NCBI GenBank assembly: GCA_029817715.1 | Contig: JARUPY010000387.1 | Coordinates: forward strand, 6,386,001 to 6,450,000 | Length of the DNA: 64,000 bases | Direction of reading: 5' to 3' | DNA from: Melastoma dodecandrum | Lineage: Eukaryota; Streptophyta; Magnoliopsida; Myrtales; Melastomataceae | Shown: piece after piece, positions 43,879 through 57,191 of the stretch | Numbering within the stretch: position 1 is the first letter of the stretch | How the letters are laid out: each line of letters opens with the position of its first letter | Notes under the pieces: model-generated | The model's database searches: none | Told to the model about the DNA's origin: nothing | Seen by the model: the letters and a program-made list of their open reading frames with translations, nothing else | Made by a program: the position numbers and the translations under genes

Positions 43879-46800
43879 CTAGGTGTAATAGCGTCGGAGG
43901 ACATCTGCATTGATTGGTTGCGGCAGTTCTCCTCCGTCCATCTTCGTTAGGATGGTCGCTCCTCCAGAGAAAGCGTGTTTAACAACGAACGGTCCTTCGT
44001 AGTTTGGAGTGAATTTTCCCCTGGGATCTTTGGCATTTGGCAGAATCCGCTTGAGGACGAGGTCACCGGCTTTGTATCTGATCGGTTTGACCTTCTTGTT
44101 GAAAGCTCTGGTCATGCGTTGTTGATAACATTGCATATGATGAGCTGCAGTGAGTCGTTTCTCGTCGATGAAGTCGAGATGAGCGAGTTGATGTGTAGCT
44201 TTCTCTTCTTCCGTCATGTCGCTTTAGGACGAGATCCTGAGAGTCGGTAGTTTTACCTCTGCTGGAATGACTGCTTGGGTGCCGTAGACGAGTTTAAAGG
44301 GGGTTGCCCCAGTTGAGGTGCGCATCGTCGTTCGGTAGGCAAATAACGCGAAAGGGAGCTTCTCGTGCCAATCGCGATATGTGGTTGCCATTTTCTGAAG
44401 CATCTTCTTCAAGTTTTTGTTAGCGGCTTCGACTGCTCCGTTCATTTGTGGACGGTATGGGGAGGAATGGAGATGCTTGATTCGAAACTCCGTGCAGAGA
44501 GAATCCATTTGTTTGCCGTTGAAGTTTGTACCGTTGTCAGTGACCAACAGCTCTGGAACTCCATATCTGGTGATGATGTTCGTGCGCATGAATCGTACAA
44601 CGTTGTTTGCAGTGACTTCTTTGAAGGACTGTGCCTCGATCCACTTGGTAAAATAATCGATGGCGACCAGGATGAATCGGTGTCCGTTGGATGCCTTAGG
44701 ATTGATTGGTCCAATGACGTCCATGCCCCACATTGAGAACGGCCATGGTTCGAAAAGTGGGTAAAGCCTTGTTGGAGGAACATGTACCTTATCGCTGTAG
44801 GTTTGACATTTGTGGCAGGTCTTAACGTACTTGATGCAATCGGCTTCCATCGTGAGCCAGTAATATCCGTGACGCATTATCTTCTGGGCGAGGGCGTATC
44901 CGTTCATGTGCGGTCCGCAAACGCCTTCATGGATTTCGAAGATGATTTCCTGAGCTTCCTGTTGGGTGATGCACCGCATGAGGGTTGTCGTGAAGGATTT
45001 CTTGTAGAGGATGTCGCCATCGAGAAAGTAATTCCTTGCGATCCTCCGGATGAATTTACGTTCTTTTCCCATACTGCCTTCAGGAAAATTGCCTGTCTCC
45101 AAGTAAACTCTGATGTCCGCAAACCATGGCTTTGATTCATCAGACTGGCACTGCTCAATGTGCATGCAGCTCGGGTCTTCGGCGATGTTAATGCGTAGAG
45201 GTTCTATGTCCATCTCTCCGGCTAATGGGATCATTGACGCGAGAGTTGCGAGCGCATCAGCGAAACGGTTGTCTGTCCTGGGAAGAAAATTGAACTCAAT
45301 GTCAGTGAATCGACGGATGAGCGTCTGCAAGTAATCCTGGTATGGGATGAGCTTTGGGTCCCGTGTGCGCCAGGCTCCATTTGTCTGGGAGATAATGAGT
45401 GCCGAATCTCCATGGACGTCAAGAAATTGCACCCGCATGTCAAGTGCGCGTAGTAGGCCTAGAATGCATGCTTCGTATTCGGCGATGTTGTTTGTACAAG
45501 GGAATGTAACCTTGGCTGCAGTTGGGAAGTATTGTCCATCTGGGGATATCACCACTGCTCCTATGCCGGAACCTGTTGAGTTGACAGCGCCGTCGAAGTA
45601 CATTGTCCATCTTTTTTCCGTTTCCGCCAGTAGGATATTTTCATCGGGCAGTCTGACTTCAAGTGGTGAACTGTCCGTTCCCGGATATTCTGCTATGTGA
45701 TCTGCAATTGTCCTGCCTTTGACCGATTTTGTTGAGTGAAATCGGATGTCAAACTCCGCTAGTTGTAACTGCCATTTGGAGACTCTTCCCATGAGCGTCG
45801 GCTTGTCGAAGAGGTACTTAAGAGGATCGCTCTCGGATACCAGGAGAATTTCGTAATGAAGAGTGTATTGTCGAAGTCGGTGTAGAACCCAAATGAGTGC
45901 GCAGCAAGTACGCTCTGAAGCCGTGTATCGGGACTCGCAATCAGTGAACTTTTTACTCAAGTAGTAAACTGCATGCTCCTTGGCGCCTGGTAATTGTTGG
46001 GCGAGCATTGCTCCGAATGACTCATCCCTGACTGTAAGGTAGAGTGTAAGTGGATGCCCCGGCTTTGGCGGGATGAGCACTGGTGGTTCTGTAAGATAGC
46101 TTTTGATTTGTTCAAATGCGACTTTACAATCATCGTCCCATTCAAATCTGACGTCTTTCCTCAATTTCTTGAACAGAGGTTTGCATGTATCCGCTAGGTT
46201 GGAGATGAACCTTCCAATGTAGTTGACGCGGCCCATGAAGCCTCGAATCTCCTTGACTGACTTTGGTGCTGGGAGGTCGTGAATTGCTTTGATTTTGTCG
46301 GGGTCGATCTCGATGCCTTTACTGCTGACAATAAAACCGAGGAGTTTGCCTGATGTTGCCCCAAAGATGCACTTGGCCGGATTGAGGCGAAGCTTATACT
46401 TGCGTAATCGCTCAAACAACTTGCGCAGAACAATCGTGTGATCCTCCTCTACTTTGGATTTGGCGATCATGTCGTCGACGTAGACTTCTATTTCTCGGTG
46501 CATCATGTCATAGAATAAGACAACCATTGCGCGTTGATACGTTGCTCCAGCGTTTTTAAGTCCGAAGGGCATGACCCGATAACAGAACGTGCCCCAGGGT
46601 GTTGTAAAAGTCGTTTTCTCCTTATCTTCTTCGGCCATACGTATTTGGTTGTACCCGGAGAATCCATCCATGAAAGAAAATCTACTAAAACCGGCGGTGT
46701 TATCCACCAGTAGGTCAATGTGCGGCAAAGGGAAGTCGTCTTTGGGACTAGCTTTGTTGAGGTCACGGTAGTCGACGCAGACTCGGACCTTCCCATTCTT

Positions 46801-47314
46801 CTTGATTACTGGGACGATGTTGGCCACCCATTGTGGATAATTTGCCACCTCGATGAAGTTGACATTGAGGAGCTTGTCAACTTCCTCCTTAATAGCGACA
46901 GCAAGTTCGGGCTTGTATCGGCATTGTTTTTGCTTGATTGGATGAATCAGCGGATCGGTGGGGATTTTATGTTCCACTATCTCCGAATCTAATCCTGGCA
47001 TGTCTGCGTAGGACTAGGCAAATACATCCGAGAACTCCTTGAGTAAGTTGACAATCTTCTCGGCCTCATCCGTTGGTAAATCTGCGCCGATAAATAATTC
47101 CTTGGGATCCTTTTCCGTTCCTATGTTAACTGACACTGGTTCTTGTAATGTGATCTCCTTTGGTTCTTCATGTCGTTGGAGACCTTGCTCTAGACCGTGG
47201 TAGCCGTCAAGCACCTTTGGATCGTCTATCATGTCTTCATTTTGTTCTGGGGTGGATGCCGATTCGGTTTCACCTTGTTCTGCGGTGTTTTTGGGTAGAT
47301 CCGAAGCGCCGTTA
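43879..47314 (-). pseudogene. El-2 pol: RT, RNase H, integrase
   Basis: Downstream of the intron the frame passes NGASDLPKN and DVFA, a TAG (47016-47014), then RT (VEHKIPTDP; YVDD at 46482-46471), tether and RNase H (MYFDGAVNSTGSGIGAVV near 45600), the integrase zinc domain (H-H-C-C, HKCQTYSD near 44820), and the DDE core (MDVIGPI near 44725; VTDNGTNFNG near 44540; ENK-type Glu in GAVEAANKNLKK near 44420). A TAA at 44226-44224 interrupts before the C-terminal domain (RYKAGDLVLKRILP, DPRGKFTPNYEGPFVV), which ends at 43879. All parts stay in one frame, so only two stops break an otherwise complete pol of about 1.1 thousand codons. Confidence 0.93.
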
Positions 47315-47626
47315 CTACATGAAAGGAACAAGTCAATGTCATAGCTCTAAATGAATTATTTGAAATTGAAAGTTATACGTCCGAAAACTATGATAAGTCA
47401 GACGATCTAAAATAAAAAGTTGTGGGATCAGGCCTCAGCGGGGCCCTCTTCGTTTCCTTAGATTCGCCCATTATCATCAGCGGCCCAATCCCACAGACAC
47501 TACGATACTAACTAGGGTTGCGTTACATATAGACATCCTTGCTAGTCCGCAACCTGAATGTAGCAAGGCAACCTATCATAGACTCGACTAATCTACGTGC
47601 AGAAAAGTAAAGCTGGAAAGTTTCAC
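47315..47626 (-). other. Ogre-type intron between protease and RT (El-2)
   Basis: 312 bp with stops in the reading frame. Donor AAGG|GTGAAACT (from 47626), acceptor TTTCATGTAG|TAACGG (to 47315). Splicing joins ..DMPLEG to NGASDLPK in frame, as in El-3. The acceptor tract is less pyrimidine-rich than in El-3. Confidence 0.78.
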
Positions 47627-50600
47627 CCTTCGAGCGGCATGTCTGACTCGGTCGGGTTCGACGCTTCCATTAGGTTGACTTCTTCTTCAGGCTCTTGTGC
47701 CTTGACCTCGAGCTTCTCAGCTTGTTCGGAGACGAGCTCGCCTTCCCTCGTAGTTGCTGACGAACGAACGAAACGGACTGATGATCGACCACCGGAGCGC
47801 AGGTCCTGGACGGTCCACGTTGGTCTTATTGGTTCGGTACCCTTGGCCCCAAGACCGCATGTTCCAGGTTGAATAGGGATGTCGATCAAATGGCGAATGC
47901 CTTTCCCCTGTGCTCCAAGTCCTTGGCCGAGCTGGTATCTAAATTTGATGAACTGCTTTGCCGCGCAAATGTTGCCCCGGCTCACCAGAGGATCCGATTT
48001 GAAGTCCTTCCTGACCATGTTAACCATCTCGAACGCTTGAATTGTCGACGGTTCACCAGTCGGCTCACCAACATATGGCATGTCAATCTCGGCGCAAAGC
48101 TCCATGGTGTGCTCTCCCTTGACCGTGACGAGTTTGCCGTCCGAGGGAAATCGAACCAGTTGATGTAATGTTGAGGGGATTGCCCCAGCTTGTTGAATCT
48201 ACGGACGTCCTAGCAGCATGTTGAAGGAACCCGCCGTCTCGAGGACCTGAAAAGTAGCAGAGAAGAGGGTAGGCCCTACCTTGATCTCCAGGTTCACTTC
48301 GCCGTGAGCTTGACGTTTTGCGCCATCAAAAGCCCGAATGGTCAGGCTGGAAGGTGGAAGCTTCTCATTGTTGACCCCGAGCTTTTGTGCTACAGCGAGG
48401 GGGATGATGTTGACTCCTGACCCGCCGTCTATGAGTACCTTGGAGACCGTAGTGTCGCGACACCTGAGCGTGATGAATAGAGCTTTATTGTGGTCACTCC
48501 CTTCTTCCGGCAGGTCATCCTCCGAGAAAGTGATGGCGTTATTTGCAAGCATGCCATTCATGTATGAATCGAGTGCATTGACCTCAACTTGTTCTGGCAC
48601 GTGCACCTCGGCTAAAAATTTCTCCAACATTTCCCTGTGTTTGTCGGAGGAATGGATGAGATCCAACAATGAGATTTGAGCAGGCTGCTTCCTCAACTGT
48701 TCGACGATGTTGTAATCGCTCCCTTTAACTGCGTGGATCACCCTGCGAATTTCTTCATTTGAAGGCATCTTGGGCTTTGACGATTCGGCCTGCGGTGGGA
48801 CCTCCGGAGCTGGTACTATCCTCCCTGACCGAGTGATGAGTTCGACCTCTGAACTGGATGCCGAGTTGCTTGGGCCAATTACTACAGGACTCCTTGGTTC
48901 CGCTGGGGGTGACGCTTCGACCGTAATAGGTGCCCCAGTTTGTTCGGCCCCCATTGGGACATAGACATATGGTATCCTGGGTCGTCGAGGAAATACTGGG
49001 GTGAAACCATCAGGTTGAGCGGTGGGTACTGGTATAGAGTGTGCGCCTCTACGTCCACGTCCTCTTCCTCGGCCTCTGTTGCTTTGAATGATGTACATGT
49101 GCACCTCTTCCTCTCGATCAGCCAGTGGTGCGAAGGGATTGGCCCCGATGTAATTGACATGCTCGGGCAAGGGATTGCTTGTAACGTTGGGAGTCACAGT
49201 TGGTACAGCAAACGTGATGACACCATCATCTAGCAGATTCTGAATCTTAAAGCGAAGGGCAATGCAGTCCTTGGTGTCATGCCCCAATGCTCCAGAATGA
49301 TATTGACAAGCCGCCTTGGGGTTGTAGCCAATCGAAGAGGGGTTGGTTGCTTTAGCTTCCACGGGCTTGATGAAACCCATGTCTCTCAATCGAACGAACA
49401 TCACGTCCAACGGGTCGGGAGTAGGAGTCAGGTCCTCCAATCTGCGCTTTGGGCGTTCTTGCTGGGCTGGCCTTGGTTGAGGGTAAGTCGTCACAGGAGT
49501 AGGAGGCCTGAAGCGAGAAGTAATGGGTACCGGGGGTCTAACTGCTGCCGCGACATATGACCTTGGCGCATAAGAAGTAGGTGGTGGCGCCGCTTTCATG
49601 AACTGCTTACTGTGCTCTGCAGCCGCAATGAGCTCCTTGGGCTTAGGCTTACCGGCTGGTTTCGTCGAAGGGGAGGGAATCAATCCTTCTCGGCTTACCC
49701 CATCGAGTTTGTCGGCGTTGATGACCGCCTGGGAGAGAGTTGAAATGGTCTGCCCGATCATGTAGGGCAAGTATTCGCGTGGCAAGAGTTGAAGAAACTC
49801 ATCAATAAGCTCTTTTTCCTTCATTGCTGGCTTGATCTGTGAGGCTATCTGCCTGAACCGGTGGGCAAACTGTTTAATGTCCTCGGTACGGTACCTCTTC
49901 AATTTTCTCAGATCTGATATAGTCGGAGCCATCTCCACATTGAAGTTGAGTAATTCAAGAAATCGCGGGCCAACTTCCTGAACATCGTATACTGGTTCAA
50001 ATCCTTGGTATAGTACCAGTGTAGTGGGGACTCCGCCAAATTCTCATGAAACATCGATATGCGAAACTTATCATCTGCTGGGTACACTGTCATCTTGTGG
50101 CAGAAATGTTTCAGGTGTAACTCCGGGCACCCCGTTCCTTGGAATTTCTCGAACTCAGGCATCTTGAACTTTGGCGAGATCTGAACCTGAGGGACCTGGT
50201 AGTCACTGTACTCCCAGGTGTGGGTCTTGTACCCTTGGATCACGTTGAGACGTCCCTTTAGCCTCGCAAGGCGGCATGACTCTCCCTCATGTATGGAAGA
50301 GATTTTAGCTTCAAGCTTTATCTCAAAGGCGTTGTTCTGGCTTTTCTTTACGAAGAGCTCATCAATGATAGCCGTGTTACGCGCTCTGGGGTTAGGCACA
50401 GACGACTTCGCCTGTGGAGCTGAGGTTGTCATGATTGGCGAAGGAATCCCAAAGTTGAAGGAAGTGGCGGTTGGAGGATAGGGAGTTGGCCCTTCTGTCG
50501 GCAAAGACGTCTGAATGTAGGGAGTTGGCCCGAACATTGCTGGCATGTAAGGAGTTTGCCCAAGTGTCGACGGTCGAGGAAAGTATGACGGCGCGAATGG

Positions 50601-51260
50601 TCGTGTTACGGTGGGCGATCCGGCCATGTCCGGAGGCGGGTACGGGTAAGGGTTGAATGTGGGTGGTGCGTTGGTTGGTACCGAGGACCCAGGCATGTAT
50701 GGTGGTAGGTGCGGGTTGTGGGGGACAACAGGAACAGCAGGTGTGGCTGGTGGTTGCCGCTGAAGGAACTCAGTCATCATCATTTTTAGGGACGACAGCT
50801 CGGTTGTAAGGGTTTCCACCTTGACTCCCAGGGACGTATTGGCTGCGCTTTGGGCCGCCTCAGACATGTCAACCACAGGTGGGGTTGTCGATGATTCAGT
50901 AGCCGGTGTTGTGAAAACCGTCAGAGGTGGGATGTAGACTGGAGCATTGACTCCGGTTGTGGATGACCCGATGGTGAAGGCCGGGGCTCTAGGAAAGAGC
51001 TCAGCGAGAACGGGTGACCTAGCGAGAGGGGACGATGGTGCTGATGTTTGAACCGTTCCCGCTGTAGTAACAGATGAGACAGCGGCACGAGTAGCTGGGA
51101 TAGCCTCAGAGGTCACGGCGGAAGTAGTTGAAGAAGTGGAGGTGCGGCTGGAAGACGTGTCGGCCATAGCTTCTTGGGTGGAGCAGGTTTTCAGACGTTT
51201 GCTTGTTGAATCAATCTTGGCTTGGATAGTACCTTGATTGGAAAAGAGTTGAATCAGCAT
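47627..51260 (-). pseudogene. El-2 gag-protease
   Basis: Starts at an ATG (51260). The N-terminal third is Pro/Thr/Ser-rich. A capsid-like part follows (YPADDKFRISMFHENLAESPLHWYY). A frameshift near 49950 moves it to the frame EMAPTISDLRKLKRYRTED. The knuckle CQYHSGALGHDTKDC is near 49290 and an RGRGRGR segment near 49060. Protease core VLIDGGSGVNIIPL lies near 48430, then MLLGRP and a TAG (48201-48199) where El-3 has Trp. The frame then continues to the intron donor. In the family this makes the particle shell and processes it. Confidence 0.9.
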
Positions 51261-51463
51261 CGAGCAATGTGATACTTTGGAAGCATGATATGTAATGATG
51301 TATGATCATGTCTAATGCAAGGATTGGATTGTAATTAAATTGAATTCAATCCAAAAGAGAGAAAGCAAGTCAACGAAACGTCGCCTAAACTGAAATTTAT
51401 TATAAAAAGTATTAAAAAGTTTGACAAATAAAAGATGAAATGGGATTTCAAGCTCGTTGATCT

Positions 51464-52654
51464 TCAAATGCGATCCCACGGAGTGATGCGCTTCTTTTGG
51501 AAACGGGCTGACTGGGTGTCGATGTCCTTCTGATGTTTTGGGGGAAGGTCGAACTCTTTCTCTGTGAGAGTCATCCACACGCGTGCGAAGTGTATCGTCG
51601 CTCGCCGAATTACGCCCCTTGGTGGTGGGCTATCTAGGTCGATCGGATCAAATGGTTTACTTGGTGCTGCTCTGATCCGTGGAGTTCCCCCGAACTGGTG
51701 CATGACCCGCGCCAGACAATAGTAGGATGTCCCGGTGATTCCGACGATAGGGATGTAATCTCCATCCGGGGAGCTTATGATGGCCTAGTCAATGTCAAAG
51801 CATTTGGCCATCTGGTAGAAGTCTTCTGGTTCCAGAGAGCGGAAAAGAGCTTGAACTCCCTCGAAGGTACGGGTTGGAAGCCAAGCGCGCTCCGATATGC
51901 GGTCGAGCAAATCTGGAAACTGTTCCCGTCTGAACGATTCTCCAGTAATGCCAATGTGGATGTAAAACCATGCTTGGAGCAGTGTCGGGCTGAACGTAAA
52001 CTTGTGATTTCGCACACCCTCTCTAGCTCTGCGTGCGATCCGGGTAAGGCTATAATTTGTCTCGCCGACCAGGTTGGGGAGAAAAGGCCTTCCTTCGAGG
52101 ATTGCTTTTGTTAGATAGACTGTTCGCTTGTTGAGTAATGCTTCGCTGTACGGGTAGAGTATGGTCCCCGCGAATAAGAGGATGAATGCCCTCGCTGATC
52201 CTTGACCGTCTCCCATGCGTGGCTCATACGGCGTGTTACGTAACTCGAAGAGCCTGTTGACGTTGATGTGTCCTTCTGCGGTAAACAAGCTGGGTACAAC
52301 TGCTGGAGAGATTTGAAGAAGATGAGCTATATAATTCATTGGCTTGTCATCGTAGGGCAGAGGAAGGATTCCCGAATGAGGAGGGAGTGCAGAGAGATCC
52401 CCATATTCTTCATAAGTCGGCGCCAATTCTAAAGCGCCAAATCTGAAGGTGTAGCTCTCGGGATCCCAACGAGCGATGAGATGTTGGAGCAGGAACCAAT
52501 CGACTTCCATGCGTATCAAGTGAAAGAGACCTCCTAGCTTCTGTTGCACGAACTCCCGTTCTGAGGGTCTGAGCACATCGAGCCATCGTCGAAGCGATTC
52601 AGTAGACGGAATATCCTTGCGTAGTGCTATTGACTCCATGAGGTCAGCCTGCAT
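51464..52654 (-). pseudogene. El-2 ORF1, DUF7745-like, one in-frame stop
   Basis: Begins at ATG 52654 with RKDIPSTESLRRWLDVLRPS and has FHLIRMEVDWFLLQHLIARW, DPESYTFRFGALELAPTYEEYG, which resemble the DUF7745 family of plant retroelement-associated proteins. Its function is unknown. A TAG at 51787-51785 (after FDID) splits it, after which the same frame runs 107 codons to a TGA at 51464. El-3 has a homologous but more decayed copy. About 200 bases separate it from gag. Confidence 0.78.
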
Positions 52655-53317
52655 GCTTGGACGTCATTCAATTGTAAAAACAATCCAATCCAAACCCTAA
52701 TATGAAGTGTATTTGCACACGAGTTCTTTATGTTTGAAGAATGATTTCATTGAACAAATATATTGATGTATCAACTATTGATCAACAGGCATTCATACAT
52801 AATGAATGTGAATGAATGTAGTAATGTAAATAAGGAAGATAGGGAAGGGAGAAAAGGAATCGAGGAAACCCCTCGCAACCAACCCAAACCGCTGCAAAAA
52901 TGAGCAAAGTTAGTTCTTACAGTACATCACATACAAAACATACCTGAGACCTGTCCCTGCACAGGCAACAGTCACTTAGTAACAAACAAATGCATATGCG
53001 GTGTCTGGTACCTGTAGTGGACAAACAATACTAGACTCTCGGATGAAGGCTTCTAAACCTCCCTCGGACTAAGGGAGGCGGGGCCCCGGCCAAAAACCAA
53101 ACCGCAAAGAGCAGCAGGCTGGGCCTTTCGGTGACCCCCCTAAAAATCCTAGCCCCGGGTTCGGGCACTCCTAGACATGCCTAGTAAGCAGTAAACGAAC
53201 ACAACCACGAGAGCAAGCAAAAGGCACCGAGCCAAGCAAGTACATGCGCAAACAAGAACTCTCCTCCGCATGTGGACTAAAAATGTAAGAGCGTTCGAAA
53301 AGAATCCACATGCAGAG
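52655..53317 (-). other. El-2 leader
   Basis: Untranslated stretch between PBS and ORF1. The PBS-proximal 400 bases are shared with the El-1 leader. No gene. Confidence 0.75.
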
Positions 53318-53335
53318 TCCCCAGCGGAGTCGCCA
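53318..53335 (-). other. Primer-binding site of El-2 (tRNA-Arg type)
   Basis: Minus strand TGGCGACTCCGCTGGGGA, 7 bases (TCCCGGA) after the 5' LTR end. Complementary to a tRNA-Arg 3' end including CCA, as in Ogre/Tat elements. Confidence 0.88.
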
Positions 53336-56300
53336 TCCGGGATGTACGCGCGCCTTCCGGCCTAGCACGCGCGAGGCGGTTCGGACGACCCGAGGATCCG
53401 GGCCCGCTCCCCAAGGCCCAACCGGTCGACGTCGCGACTCGAACGTCGGACGCTGCGGAAGGGAATTGGGTCGAACCCTCCCTTGGTTCCTAAATGGACC
53501 TGCGGGGCGTTTCGCCAACCGTCTTCAGTCCTTGAAGGCGACGGGCGAAAGGCTGCGCGTAGGCCTCACAAAGGAACGTTCAGGAGGACTCGAGGAGCGG
53601 CTCGTGTCGCCAGTCCCTCATCCAAAATGACTTCGTAAAAAAATGTGTTGTTGTTTAACCTAGGTAAACGATTACGGAGTCGCCACCGACTTAATTTTGA
53701 AAATTGGTCTAAGTCGGAAAACCAGAGTAGGATTCGGGGATCCTTGATTACTAACTCTTACATTAAACATGCGAAAAGGTGGCGTTTGCTCCAAAAGTTT
53801 GCTTTTGGTTAACGGGTGTTGGACCCGATCCGGGCATGACTCCGGACTCATGTCAATGTTTTATGGGCGTTGAACCCGATTCGGGCTTTTGGGCCCGAAC
53901 TCATGTGTATTGGTTTGGCAAACAACATGCGACGATAAAATCCTAAAAGCTTAACGACATGCACGCAACCACAGATCAAGTATTTAGATCAAAGGGAGCG
54001 GGGAAGGGTGGTGATCGTGGGCCTATGCACTTGGGCCCACGACCCGTTACATGTGGAAATAATAAAACTTCGGGAGGCCCGCACCTCCCTCATGTACCTG
54101 AAATGACGGTTGGGGCCGCTTTATAATCTTGACATTGCGGTTTTTACACACGCGGAAAGATCCACGCGGTTTGATACACGCGCCTTCATGTAGTCTTCGA
54201 GAGTATGGCGTCGATCTTGGGGGGTTGCAAGTCCGTTAGTATTAATTCCCCGAGTTGGCGAAGGAAGATGTCTTGAATCCTCATGTGGATCCCGTGAAAT
54301 GCGCTCGCAATTTTGCCGCATTTTTATGCAAAATAAGAGAAATTGAGTTAGTTCCATGTATACATAAATAATATACATATCCCTTGAAATAACTCTCGGT
54401 AAATAAAATAAAAATACTTTCATAATTAATGACTGAACAAAGATAATATGAAATTATCAAAAGTAAGAAAGAAACTAATCATATGTCCCTTTTTCTAAAT
54501 CAAAATTCATTTTTTAGTAACAAAAATATGACCTTGCGACAAACAAACCAAAATTAAATCGAAAGCATTTTTTTAGTGATAAAAATGTGAGCATAAGACG
54601 AATAGCAAAAATTAAAATAAAAATCCCCCTTTTTAGTAACAAAAACGTGACCAAATAGCAAAAAGAAGGAAAATTTTTAAAGTAACAAGAATTAAAATAA
54701 AACAAATAAGTAAATAAATGAAAGGAAACATTACCACTGAGGAACTTTGATTTCCCTTCTGACCATGTCACGACCATCAAGGCTCAAGCGTGTGCGACGG
54801 GTGACGACCGGAGCTGGGATCGGGAGGATGGGGATTTGCCGCCGCTGGATCCAAGGACGTCAGGAGAATATGGGTCCGCCGCTGCCGTAAAGAATGCCAG
54901 GAGACAAAGGGTCTGCCGCCGCTGGGTTTGAGATCGCTGGGGAGAGAATGGACTGCCTCCATCGCATTTGGGAACGTCGAGGAGGGGGGTGTTTGCCGAT
55001 TTGCCGCTGGTTGTCGGGCTGAAGGCTTCCTCGAAGCTGCGGGATCTGTGGACAGATCCTCCTGGGGGTCGGGATGAGGATGGAGAATCGCCTGGGAGTG
55101 GGTTTGTTGTCATGTGTGTCGCCGGAGGGGGATGGTCGCTGTGGCTTGGGAAGCTGTTGTAGCCGCCGTGAAGCCGCTGGCGGACTAGGAGGCGTCTGGA
55201 GAAGCAGGATTCGTTGCTGCTATGACCGGATTGTCGTTGTTGGGAGAACGGCGGGGCGAATGGAGGTGGTAGCCGCCAGATCTGAAGGTGGACCGCCTTG
55301 GGTGTCGGAGGAGAGTCAGGACAGAGGTGATCTTGCCATCGCCGTGGAGTTGGAGCACCTGGGGGCAGTGGGCAACCGCTATAAGGCACCGAGGACCTCT
55401 GCCATCGTCAGGGAACGCCGAAAGGGAGTGGGCCGTTGTAGCTTCCGGTCAAACTGGGTCTGTGACCGTGGGTCTTGAGGCACGCCAATGAGGAGGATTG
55501 CTCGCTTTGTCGTTGCCGGGGATGGGCTACCATCGTTGGGGAGCGCCGGGGAAGACTGCGGTTTGTCATTGCTGGAATGTAGACTTCGACGTCCGGGGTA
55601 GACCTGCTGTTATCACCAAGGAGTTGGCCTCGGAAGTGTTTGTGGCTCGGCTGAGGAGTAGGAATAGTGGTGAGGGGTCATCAGTCATCGCTGTGGTGGC
55701 TATGGTGATGGTTGTTAGCCGTCTATTAAACCTGCGCAGGTAAAGTAAACGATCAAAAGCTAAGGAGGCCTCCCATGACGCACATGTGCGATCATGGGAA
55801 GCGGAGACGCCGTCTTTCATCGATACATGCGGTGAGCTGTTTTAGCCAATCCATCTAAGGGGAGTCGTTGTTTCTTTCATTGTAGCAGGGGAAGGCTCCC
55901 GTAGATATAGACCTCTGTTGATCGCGTGAAAGCTTGCTGTGATGATCTCGAGTTGTGATCGACGGTAGTCGGATTTGGGCTGACGACGGAGGGATTTCCA
56001 TGTCCTTGGCATGGACTCACCTTGATTGGAGGGTGGCGAGGACGCGGCAAGGAAGATCAAAGACTTGTGTTTCTCTGGTAAAGTCGTCCGATTCCCTCTT
56101 GGTGAGTGTCTTCCTCTCTATCTCCTCTGTTTATGTGTGTCCGTCCTCTCAGGAAAATCTTCTCTTCCCAGAAATCTCGGGGAATCGTGCAGATTGATCG
56201 TGGGAGACCGTTGAGCGTGGACGTGGATCCTTTTGTCAGGTGAGATCATGGGTTACTCCCTGGTTTGTTGAGGTTGTCGCGAGATCTCTGGAGTCTGGTA

Positions 56301-56389
56301 GGCAAAAAATCTGAAGGATATTGATTCCTAAAGAGGGTTGCGTAGTGAGTTGCTTTTGTGGCTCCATTTATTCCAGTAACAAGGCAAGA

Positions 56390-56871
56390 CATCGATTAAT
56401 TCCTCCAGGGGCCTTGGGGTTTCCGTTTGTTAGCGAAACCATCGAGTTTGTCTCCCAGGCATACTTCGACCATCCAGAGGACTTTATGAACAAATGTCAT
56501 CAAAAGTCGATCCTCTTCTTTCTTCCCCTCTGCTGTCTTCTGTGCTTTTCTGATTATCCAGCATTGCAAAATTATGTTGAACTTACCAGTACCTGTTGCC
56601 TTGATTTGCAGGTGCGGGAAGATATTCAAGTCCCACCCCAAATCGGTGATCAAGTTGATGGGAAAATCTATAATCTTGCTCATCAACGAAAACGGTAAAT
56701 CTTGCAATCTTGCTTCCTAAGAAACTTTAGAAATCTTGTTCTCCATGTTTGTCTTTCAGATTGCTCTCCAAGTATTTGTCAAGGCATTGATTAGTTTGGA
56801 ACCAGGTGAAGACATGAAGAACAGTTCCAGGAGTTCATCTATGGCCTCATGTCGCTGCCTCTCAACTACTT
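56390..56871 (+). pseudogene. Captured CYP90-like P450 fragment in the 5' LTR
   Basis: Second LTR copy of the P450 fragment at 40484-40965, with the same three exon-like pieces, the same internal loss between FKSH and PKS, and the same intron borders. No differences noticed within it. Confidence 0.78.
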
Positions 56872-57191
56872 ATCGGATTGAACCCGATGTTTCACGCCAT
56901 GCCCGAGATCTCCCCAGCCACAACATGCCTTCATTCCAAGGCAGTCCCTTGGACACATTAGCGGATGCTGCCGTTCCTTCATCAAATGGCGTGAAACCCA
57001 TGGTGGTGGCCGCTGCTTTCCAAACACTTCCGTGGCAGCCGACAATGCTCAGCAGAGCATAACATTAGGGGTGAGCCCCAGCAAGATGGAGCAACCCCCA
57101 TCGATGCGACCAGTGTCCAGCTTAGAACACCTGTAGAAGCGCATCCGATGAGATTTGTATCCTTTGGTCCGTAATTGACGACAGTGGGCGA

